This document shows positions 12,489 to 17,978 of a stretch of 17,978 nt of DNA, piece after piece. Positions within the stretch are counted from its first letter, which is position 1; the number at the start of each line of letters is the position of its first letter. Source of the DNA: Bacillota bacterium (GTDB taxonomy: Bacteria; Bacillota; Clostridia; Oscillospirales; Ruminococcaceae); contig JAEWBS010000033.1 in NCBI GenBank assembly GCA_023391005.1, positions 1 to 17,978 of the forward strand. Reading direction: 5' to 3'. The notes below the pieces were generated by a model, which saw nothing but the letters and a program-made list of their open reading frames with translations, did not search any database and was not told the origin of the DNA. The position numbers were made by a program, and so were the translations under genes.

Positions 12489-13166
12489 CTACTTTGCAGA
12501 TTTAAGCATCTGGCGCACAATATGGGACGACTGCGCGGCGGCGCGATCTTTAAACAGATCGTAGGTCATAGCGGCCTCGTCGTCGGCGCTGTCGGACATG
12601 GTGCGGATAATCAAAAACGGCGTGTCGTTGACAAAGGCGGCGTGGGCAATCGCGGCCCCCTCCATCTCGACGCAGAGCGGTGAGAGGCGTTCGACAATTT
12701 TATCCTTGACCGGGCCGCCCTGAACAAACACGTCGCCGGTCGCGATGCCGCCGCTGTAGTATGTAAACTCGCCCAGCGTCGCACAGGCCTTTTGCGCGAG
12801 CGTTAAAAGCCCCTCATCGGCGTCAAAATTGAGCCGGAAGGGATAGTAGTTTTTCATCAGTGGCTCAGCGTCGTGGAAAGCGGCGTTGGTCGAGAGCACA
12901 ACGTCGAGCACCTTCAGGCGCTTATCAATTGCACCCGCAATACCGACGTTGATGACGGCATCGGCCTTCATCTCGCGGATCATTAATGAGGCGCACAGCG
13001 CCGCGTTGACCTTGCCGATGCTGCAACACACGACCGCCACCTGCTGCCCCTCGAGCCTGCCGCGATAAAAGGTGCTGCCGTAGTGCTGCTCCTCGCTGTC
13101 AATTTCCATCGCGTCGCAGAGCAGCGCGACCTCCTCGGGCAGCGCCCCGATAATTCCCCAGATCAT
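12489..13166 (-). CDS. mtnN: 5'-methylthioadenosine/S-adenosylhomocysteine nucleosidase
   Basis: It cleaves adenine from methylthioadenosine and S-adenosylhomocysteine, clearing by-products of polyamine synthesis and SAM-dependent methylation, and supplies ribosyl-homocysteine. The 225-residue length is close to the E. coli enzyme (232). The phosphorylase-family features are present: MIWGIIGALPEEV with E12 (catalytic in E. coli), SIGKVNAALCAS, NVGIAGAI, ATGDVFVQGG, VEMEGAAIAH with E169 and RTMSDSAD with D192, which match E. coli E174 and D197. GGAGG is 8 bases before ATG 13166. It lies 140 bases downstream of cysS on the same strand; the gap holds hairpins but no clear promoter, so read-through from cysS is possible. 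Confidence 0.95.
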   Translation of the reverse strand: MIWGIIGALPEEVALLCDAMEIDSEEQHYGSTFYRGRLEGQQVAVVCCSIGKVNAALCASLMIREMKADAVINVGIAGAIDKRLKVLDVVLSTNAAFHDAEPLMKNYYPFRLNFDADEGLLTLAQKACATLGEFTYYSGGIATGDVFVQGGPVKDKIVERLSPLCVEMEGAAIAHAAFVNDTPFLIIRTMSDSADDEAAMTYDLFKDRAAAQSSHIVRQMLKSAK

Positions 13167-13196
13167 GCATATTCCTCCCTGTGGTGCGTTATGGCA

Positions 13197-13220
13197 GGCC
13201 GTCCGGAAATCCGGGCGGCC
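13197..13220 (-). other. Stem-loop between cysS and mtnN
   Basis: GGCCGTCCGG (13197-13206) pairs with CCGGGCGGCC (13211-13220), with one wobble and a four-base loop. No T run follows. A second, imperfect hairpin, CGCGCA...TGCGCG, lies at 13258-13283, nearer the cysS stop codon. Together they may stabilise or process the message. Confidence 0.5.
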
Positions 13221-13306
13221 CGCGAGCGTTCATTTAATGGTAGAATACGATCATGCACGCGCATAAATGATATTATTTGCGCGTCATAGCGGCGAGCTAC
13301 TGCGCA

Positions 13307-14701
13307 TTATTCCCGGTGCCACTTGATGCCCTGCGGCGTATCCTCAAGCACAATACCCTGCGCCTTGAGCGCGTCGCGGATGGCGTCGGCGGTTTTAAAG
13401 TCCTTGGCCTTGCGTGCGGCCTGACGCTTTTCAATCAGCGCTTCAATCTCGGCGTCGAGGCTGTCGGCCTTGCGGTTATACAAAATGCCCAGCACGTCGG
13501 TCAACTCGTCAAAGCAAGTGGTGGCATAGGCGACCGTCTCGGCCGATTTGGGCTCGGCGAAGAAGCTGTTGCAGTCGCGTACCAGCTCAAACAGCGCGGC
13601 GATGGCGTCGGCGGTGTTCAGGTCGTCGTCCATTGCGCTGATAAAGGCCTGACGACGCGCGTCCACCGTCTGGCGGAAGGCCTCCTCCCCTTCGATAGGG
13701 GCGGCAAGCGCGTGGGTCGCGGCAAAATCGAGGTGGTCGCGGCAGGTGTAAAGGCGGTCGAGCGCCGCGCGGCATTGCTCAATGATATCATAGTTATAGT
13801 TGATCGGCGTGCGGTAGTGTGCCTGAAGCATCAGGAATTTAATCGGCTCATAGCCAAACTTCTCGGCGACGTCACGGGTCGTGAAGAAGTTACCGAGGCT
13901 CTTGCTCATCTTGCGGTTATCGACGTTGATAAAGCCGTTGTGCATCCAGTAGCGGGCGTACTCGTGGCCGGAGCAGCACTCGCCCTGCGCGATCTCGTTC
14001 TCATGATGCGGGAAAATTAGGTCGCTGCCGCCGCAGTGAATATCAATCGTCTCGCCGAGGTGCTTTCGGATCATCGCGGTGCACTCAATGTGCCAGCCGG
14101 GACGGCCCTCTCCCCACGGCGACGCCCAGAACGGCTCGCCGGGCTTGGCGGCCTTCCAGAGCGCGAAATCGAGCGGGTCTTCCTTATGCTCCGAGACGTC
14201 GACGCGGCTGCCCGACTCCAAGTCTTCAATCGGCATATGCGAAAGCTTACCGTAATCGTCAAATTTGCGGCTGCGGAAATACACGCTGCCCTGCGAAGGA
14301 TAGGCGAAACCCTTGTCGATCAGCGTCTCGATGACGTGGATGATCTCCGCCACCGTCTCGGTCGCCTTGGGGTGCACCGTCGCGGGGCGAACGCCCAAGC
14401 CCTCGGCGTCGGTCATATATTCCTTGATATATTTGGCGGCGATGTCGGGGACGGTCGTGCCCTCATCGTTGGCGCGGTTGATGAGCTTGTCGTCGATATC
14501 GGTGAAGTTCTGGACAAAGGTCACCTCATACCCGCGATACTCAAAATAACGGCGCAACGTGTCAAACACGCAGATGGGCCGCGCGTTGCCGATGTGGATG
14601 AAATTATAGACGGTGGGGCCGCAGGCATAGATTTTCACCTTGCCCGGCTCGAGCGGCACAAATTCCTCTTTCTGCCGCGTCAGGGTATTGTAAATTTTCA
14701 A
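13307..14701 (-). CDS. cysS: Cysteinyl-tRNA synthetase
   Basis: A class I aminoacyl-tRNA synthetase that charges tRNA-Cys. From TTG 14701 it has 464 residues, matching the family (about 460-470). The zinc ligands that select cysteine are present: C27 in YACGPTVYN, C207 in HIECTAM, and H232 and E236 in PHHENEIAQ. The class I signatures are HIGN (36-39) and KMSKS (264-268). The C-terminal region contains the helical anticodon-binding part. TTG 14701 is chosen because AAGGAG lies 8 bases upstream and homology begins at MKIYNTLTR; the frame stays open back to ATG 14842, but that part has no family resemblance. Upstream is a cysteine T-box with its own promoter, so expression should rise when tRNA-Cys is uncharged. 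mtnN follows. Confidence 0.96.
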   Translation of the reverse strand: MKIYNTLTRQKEEFVPLEPGKVKIYACGPTVYNFIHIGNARPICVFDTLRRYFEYRGYEVTFVQNFTDIDDKLINRANDEGTTVPDIAAKYIKEYMTDAEGLGVRPATVHPKATETVAEIIHVIETLIDKGFAYPSQGSVYFRSRKFDDYGKLSHMPIEDLESGSRVDVSEHKEDPLDFALWKAAKPGEPFWASPWGEGRPGWHIECTAMIRKHLGETIDIHCGGSDLIFPHHENEIAQGECCSGHEYARYWMHNGFINVDNRKMSKSLGNFFTTRDVAEKFGYEPIKFLMLQAHYRTPINYNYDIIEQCRAALDRLYTCRDHLDFAATHALAAPIEGEEAFRQTVDARRQAFISAMDDDLNTADAIAALFELVRDCNSFFAEPKSAETVAYATTCFDELTDVLGILYNRKADSLDAEIEALIEKRQAARKAKDFKTADAIRDALKAQGIVLEDTPQGIKWHRE

Positions 14702-14893
14702 AGAAACCACTCCTTCTGATGCGGGCGCACCGGCGCAATCTGATGCGGCTATCCGACAGAAATCATGACCGATCTGTGCGCGCTGCCGTTGGACGGCGTT
14801 ATCCGTCTGGCCGGACGGCAAAAACTTGCGCAAGCCGATCACACTTTCAATCAGATAGTCGTATTACCGGGCGTCCGTTATGATTATTGTATC

Positions 14894-15152
14894 AAAAAGC
14901 CGTCCTCATGCAGCTGCACGAAGACGGCTTGATTACCGCTGTTCCACTTCGGGGGAATTTGCCCTTAACGCGGGCAAAACGCAGGCGAGGTAATGACGCC
15001 ACATGCGGCGCGTTCTCTCGCTGTGCTGGCGGGCGCACGGTTTTCTGCTCTTTTGCGCCGCGGCTCTCAGCCGGTGACCGCAGCTCTCTGGGGCGAAAGA
15101 CGATGAGAAAACCCTTCCCGTTAGACGCATCGGATATTAAAATGCTTGCAAT
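14894..15152 (-). promoter_or_regulatory. Cysteine T-box leader of cysS
   Basis: On the minus strand, stem I contains AGAGAG (15089-15084) and CTGAGAGCCG, and the lower stem (CGGG, 15120-15117, with CCCG; GGTTTTC with GAAAACC) encloses a specifier loop with TGC (15037-15035), a cysteine codon. The antiterminator is GAAG-[TGGAACA]-GCGG with CCGT-CTTC; TGGA (14946-14943) fits the U discriminator of tRNA-Cys. The bulge ends in A instead of the usual C. The competing terminator pairs AAGCCGTC (14930-14923) with GACGGCTT and runs into a T tract (14898-14894). Uncharged tRNA-Cys should favour read-through. About 190 bases then separate it from cysS. Confidence 0.85.
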
Positions 15153-15158
15153 AACACT

Positions 15159-15187
15159 ACTCTAGCATATGACTGGGGAAATTGCAA
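15159..15187 (-). promoter_or_regulatory. Promoter of the cysS T-box transcript
   Basis: On the minus strand, TTGCAA (15187-15182) and TAGAGT (15164-15159) are 17 bases apart, about 30 bases upstream of the first T-box stem. Confidence 0.6.
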
Positions 15188-15627
15188 GAGAACCTTAAAA
15201 TTGCGGTATAACCGTGAATGTCGGCGGGGGATGAGGTTGTTTTCTGCGCTGATGAGGGCCTTTATAGTGAATAGAGCGTCAATGCATTTATATGTTCGCG
15301 TATATGTTCGCGGCCAAACGGCTTCGCTGATTACGGCGGGCGGCATGGATGCTCGTTGCGGCTCCCGCCCATTTGATTGGCATTTTCTTAAAATCCAATC
15401 GTAGTTTTAGCAATATGGGGCTTGTTTTGCACTACAGCGCAAAACAAGTATGGCGTAACCGAGCTTATTCTCAATGACACGCACGTCATTGAGAATGCAG
15501 GCTAAAAGCTTGACCAAAACTTTAATCTATGCAACGTTTCTGCGTGATCAATTTTCGACCAATTTAAGACGCGCCCCGCAACATTTTAGAAGCGCTTATT
15601 TATACCAAAAGGCTTAATGATGTTTAT
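15188..15627. other. Intergenic region with a cluster of hairpins
   Basis: There is no credible gene. A perfect 12-bp direct repeat TATATGTTCGCG occurs twice in tandem at 15289-15312. Further on lie several stem-loops listed separately. The rest, including 15510-15627 next to the citXG stop codon, shows nothing I can name. Confidence 0.5.
15335..15509. repeat. Tandem stem-loops
   Basis: Four inverted repeats follow each other: GGCGGG/CCCGCC (15335-15340 with 15364-15369), GATTGG-c-ATTTT with AAAATCCAATC (15375-15400), CTTGTTTTGC with GCAAAACAAG (15421-15430 with 15439-15448), and ATTCTCAATGAC with its exact 12-bp complement (15467-15478 with 15485-15496). TTTTAGC (15404-15410) and GCTAAAA (15501-15507) could close the last two into a branched structure. 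None has a T run, so they are not simple terminators. Confidence 0.65.
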
Positions 15628-16971
15628 TTATTCACAGAGGAAATACAACATCAAGGTAACCGCCAGCAAATCGGCACAACCGCCGGGGCTGATATTCTCG
15701 GCGATAAAATCAGTATCAAGCGCAGCCAGCATCGCCAATTCAGGATACGGCGTCTTTTCAAGCAGCTCAGAAAGCGTCGCCTGTAATGCCCTTTGCCTTG
15801 GCAGCCCCACGCGGGAAATCACATTGGTGTCGGTTGCTTTTGCCATCAAATGCAACAGCGTGATCGCGCCCGCGTCGTTGAGGCTATACCCCTTAGCCAG
15901 CAGAGCTTGCAGCATCGGCAGGCTGATCGCGCGCACGCTCTCAAAGCCCGAGGCCACCTCACCCCGGATGCCCGCGATGCCGTATTGCATCCAAAGCCGC
16001 CCGCCCGCCGTTTGCGCGCCGCTTTGCGCAATGGCTTTAAGATCGCTTTGCGCCTCATCGGCGGTCATCTCAGCGCAAAGCGCGCAGAGCCGTTCGGGCG
16101 TCAGACCGCCCGTAACCGACAGCCGCCCCGAAGCGGCGCAGAGAATGCCCATCGAATAGACAGCCCCCTTGTGGGTGTTGACCCCCCGGGTCGCGGCCAG
16201 CATGTCCGCCTCGGCGCACTGGCCGATATAACGCAGCGACGCAAAAAGCTGCGCGGGCGAAAGCGCCGCGCTGCGGATGCCCTTTAAAGCGCAGGCCTTG
16301 AAATAAGGTGTCAACGCCGTGGCGCTATCGACAAAAGTGAAAATATCCATGTCGCGGTGCGCACCGGCGTTTACGCGGTCGACAAGCCCAGGCTTAGGGC
16401 TGACGCAGACCTCGGTCAGCAGGCTTCTGACCGCCAGCCCCGCGATGCGGTCGGCGGCGGCGCCGTCGAGATGGTCGGCGATCAGCTGCCGTGTCCGCTG
16501 CTCAACCGCATCGAGCCCGTGGCGGCGGCTGCGCGCGCAGGCTGTTGCCGCGTCGCCGCAGATCAGGCAGCGCCGGGGCGGCGCGCCCATATCGCTGCGC
16601 GACAGTTTTTCACCCTCGGCGTTGAGTACATCGATGTCAAACAGCCGCGCGGCGTCAAAGGCGTCCTCAATCTGTACCATCAGGCGCTTGATGGTTTCGG
16701 GGGTGCAATCGGCCGCCCAGTACCCCTCAAGGCCGGTGCTGTAATCGCGCAGCACGCGAAAAGCCGTTGCGACACGGTGCCGCCCGAGCTGCGCGTCTAT
16801 AAGCCGAACCCCCGTCTCAAACAGGCGGTCGGCGCTGTCAAAACGCTTTTCTTCGCCCGCGAGATTCATCGTCAGGCAGATGAGCGTCATGCCGTATTTT
16901 TCAAGTAATTCTTGCTGAAAGTCGGCCCGGCGCTCGCGCGCCAGCAGCATCTCTTCTAGCTGTATTCCCAC
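15628..16971 (-). CDS. citXG: Fused CitX-CitG: citrate lyase prosthetic group synthesis and transfer
   Basis: A 447-residue fusion. Residues 1-165 resemble CitX, which attaches 2'-(5''-triphosphoribosyl)-3'-dephospho-CoA to the citrate lyase acyl carrier protein (LAGEEKR, FRVLRDYSTGLEGYW, and RRCLICGDAATACARSRRH at 133-151). Residues 170-447 resemble CitG, which makes that cofactor from ATP and dephospho-CoA (SPKPGLVDRVNAGAHRDMD at 191-209; TRGVNTHKGAVYSMGIL at 261-277). Such CitXG fusions are known in other bacteria. The GTG start at 16971 is chosen because GGAGG lies 7 bases upstream and MGIQLEEMLLARE fits the CitX start. No citrate lyase subunit or ligase gene is in the window; its target must be elsewhere or beyond a neighbouring region. 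A good promoter lies just upstream, so it appears to be expressed alone. Confidence 0.93.
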   Translation of the reverse strand: MGIQLEEMLLARERRADFQQELLEKYGMTLICLTMNLAGEEKRFDSADRLFETGVRLIDAQLGRHRVATAFRVLRDYSTGLEGYWAADCTPETIKRLMVQIEDAFDAARLFDIDVLNAEGEKLSRSDMGAPPRRCLICGDAATACARSRRHGLDAVEQRTRQLIADHLDGAAADRIAGLAVRSLLTEVCVSPKPGLVDRVNAGAHRDMDIFTFVDSATALTPYFKACALKGIRSAALSPAQLFASLRYIGQCAEADMLAATRGVNTHKGAVYSMGILCAASGRLSVTGGLTPERLCALCAEMTADEAQSDLKAIAQSGAQTAGGRLWMQYGIAGIRGEVASGFESVRAISLPMLQALLAKGYSLNDAGAITLLHLMAKATDTNVISRVGLPRQRALQATLSELLEKTPYPELAMLAALDTDFIAENISPGGCADLLAVTLMLYFLCE

Positions 16972-17007
16972 GTTTTATCCTCCCGGATTTTCTATATCGC
17001 ACTCCTT

Positions 17008-17036
17008 ATCTTAACGTCTGGCGCTGTCGCCGTCAA
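17008..17036 (-). promoter_or_regulatory. Promoter of citXG
   Basis: On the minus strand, TTGACG (17036-17031) and TAAGAT (17013-17008) are 17 bases apart, each one base from consensus. The predicted leader is about 30 bases long. Confidence 0.75.
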
Positions 17037-17125
17037 GGCGCGCGGCGCGTAAAACCGATTAAATCCGCGTTATCGGCGCATTTTCATCTTCAAATCAAAC
17101 AGTTTTGAATTTTCTAAAAAAGGTC

Positions 17126-17154
17126 TTGCAAAATAAAAAGTAATATGCTATTAT
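17126..17154 (+). promoter_or_regulatory. Promoter of the tryptophan T-box transcript
   Basis: TTGCAA (17126-17131) and TATTAT (17149-17154) are 17 bases apart. It is divergent from the citXG promoter, with about 90 bases between the two. The same TTGCAA -35 occurs at the cysS T-box. Confidence 0.75.
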
Positions 17155-17160
17155 CACAGC

Positions 17161-17455
17161 AATCAATATCACGAAACCTTTGATGCGGAGATCAAACCGT
17201 GAAATGCGCCTACAGAGAGCGGGGGAGGCTGAGAGCCCCGCGGAGAGCAGCATGGCAAATGGACCGCTGAGGGCGAGGTAAAAGGGCCGCTTTTGCAAGC
17301 GCCTGAGTATCCGAGACGCAGAGCCGGCGTTACCGGCTGGAAATGTGTTGGCATTTCTGTTAAGTGAGTGGGTCTGCATTTGCAGGCCAATTAAGGTGGC
17401 ACCGCAGATTTTTAATCTGTCCTTAAACCAAGGGGTTTAAGGGCGGATTTTTTTT
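17161..17455 (+). promoter_or_regulatory. Tryptophan T-box leader of trpB
   Basis: A classic T-box: AGAGAG (17214-17219), GGCTGAGAGCC, specifier TGG (17260-17262) in GCAAATGGACCGCTGAGGG, and the T-box sequence AAGGTGGCACCGCAGAT with TGGC at 17397-17400, which fits the G discriminator of tRNA-Trp. Antiterminator: TTAAGG-[TGGCACC]-GCAGAT with ATCTGT-CCTTAA. Terminator: 17415-17429 with 17434-17448, then eight Ts. Uncharged tRNA-Trp should allow trpB expression. Confidence 0.95.
17415..17455 (+). terminator. Regulated terminator of the trp T-box
   Basis: ATCTGTCCTTAAACC pairs with GGTTTAAGGGCGGAT (two G-U pairs) around an AAGG loop, then T8. It competes with the antiterminator for CCTTAA and ATCTGT. 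Confidence 0.9.
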
Positions 17456-17541
17456 GTTTTACGGGCCAAAAAGCAGCAACACCGTGGCGCGCGCACCAAC
17501 AGGCTGCGCCCTGTCTGAATATCAGAAAGGGAGAGCGTATT

Positions 17542-17978
17542 ATGGCTAAGAAAATTCCGCACCGACTCTATTTAACCGAGGATCAGATGCCAAAGCAGTG
17601 GTATAACCTGAGGGCCGATATGAAGGAACAACCGGCCCCGCTGCTGAATCCCGGAACACATCAACCGGTCAAGGTCGAAGAACTTTATCCGGTATTCTGC
17701 GAAAAGCTCGCGCAGCAGGAGCTGGACGGCGTCACCCGGTACATCGATATTCCCGAAGAGGTTCAGGACTTCTATAAAATGTACAGTCCGTCCCCGTTGA
17801 TCCGCGCCTACAATCTCGAAAAAGCGCTGGGCACCCCGGCCAAAATTTATTATAAGTTCGAGGGCAACAACACCTCCGGCAGCCATAAGCTGAATTCCGC
17901 GGTGGCGCAGGCCTATTATGCCAAGGAGCAAGGGCTGGCCGGACTGACGACCGAAACGGGCGCCGGTCAGTGGGGAAC
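17542..17978 (+). CDS. trpB: Tryptophan synthase beta chain, TrpB2 type (5' part)
   Basis: The first 145 codons of a TrpB-like PLP enzyme (indole plus serine to tryptophan); the gene leaves the window. AAGGGAG is about 9 bases before ATG 17542. Visible segments are HRLYLTEDQMPKQWYNL, NPGTHQPV, EEVQDFYKMYSPSPLIRAYN, KIYYKFEGNNTSGSHKLNSA (101-120) and TTETGAGQWG. K116 in SHKLNSA is the expected cofactor lysine. The N-terminal region with YLTEDQMPKQWYN and the GNNTSGSHK form are typical of TrpB2, the version often found apart from TrpA, and not of the common TrpB1 with its NHTGAHK-type motif. The tryptophan T-box upstream shows that the cell uses it in response to tryptophan shortage. Whether trpA or other trp genes follow cannot be seen. 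Confidence 0.93.
   Translation, partial: MAKKIPHRLYLTEDQMPKQWYNLRADMKEQPAPLLNPGTHQPVKVEELYPVFCEKLAQQELDGVTRYIDIPEEVQDFYKMYSPSPLIRAYNLEKALGTPAKIYYKFEGNNTSGSHKLNSAVAQAYYAKEQGLAGLTTETGAGQWG

Noticed and set aside
14702..14842. N-terminal extension of cysS to ATG 14842
   Set aside because: No ribosome binding site, no family resemblance in the extra 47 residues, and TTG 14701 has AAGGAG at the right distance and gives the normal length.

Overview
The window looks like a chromosomal segment of a Gram-positive Clostridia bacterium, probably of the Oscillospirales/Ruminococcaceae kind. The evidence is two T-box tRNA-sensing leaders, strong AGGAGG ribosome binding sites with some TTG and GTG starts, moderately GC-rich housekeeping genes, intrinsic terminators, a TrpB2-type tryptophan synthase and a Cache-type chemoreceptor. 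The taxon is inferred from these traits only; no database was searched.

Layout. 1-706: no convincing gene; a 17-bp palindrome beside a TATAAT box and a possible structured leader with a terminator-like hairpin. 731-2800 (+): methyl-accepting chemotaxis protein and terminator. 2877-4566 (+): promoter, ridA, and a threonine-synthase-like PLP enzyme whose start overlaps the ridA stop, then a bidirectional terminator. 4694-5764 (-): a 29-codon peptide gene, then a secreted CAP-domain protein with a long GSNN/GSNS repeat linker. 6348-7848 (-): an HTH regulator fused to a desulfoferrodoxin (superoxide reductase)-like domain, and a nitroreductase; their promoters share a nearly identical 22-bp element at the same place. 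8045-8782 (-): SAM-dependent methyltransferase. 8911-9449: a small ribbon-helix-helix-like protein divergent from a small Cro/C1-type HTH protein, with two matching 16-bp palindromes between them.

9565-11876 is an AT-rich accessory patch: a membrane PAS-GGDEF protein bracketed by two related composite repeats, one of which contains a tRNA-like fold, next to a minus-strand tRNA cluster (Gly-TCC, Arg-TCT, His-GTG, Gln-TTG; 12311-11872) with a near-consensus promoter. A strong hairpin sits between tRNA-His and tRNA-Gln, and another merges with the 3' end of tRNA-Gln.

12489-15187 (-): MTA/SAH nucleosidase (mtnN) and cysteinyl-tRNA synthetase (cysS), the latter behind a cysteine T-box with its own promoter. 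15335-15496: a run of hairpins. 15628-17036 (-): fused CitX-CitG protein for making and attaching the citrate lyase prosthetic group, with promoter; no citrate lyase genes are in view. 17126-17978 (+): promoter, tryptophan T-box leader and the 5' part of a TrpB2-type trpB that runs off the window.

Connecting themes: control of amino-acid genes by uncharged tRNA (Cys, Trp); PLP chemistry with RidA clean-up; and a likely redox-responsive pair (desulfoferrodoxin-like regulator plus nitroreductase). The most novel-looking items are the regulator fusion with its shared promoter element, the small peptide gene ahead of the CAP protein, and the tRNA-like composite repeats around the GGDEF gene.
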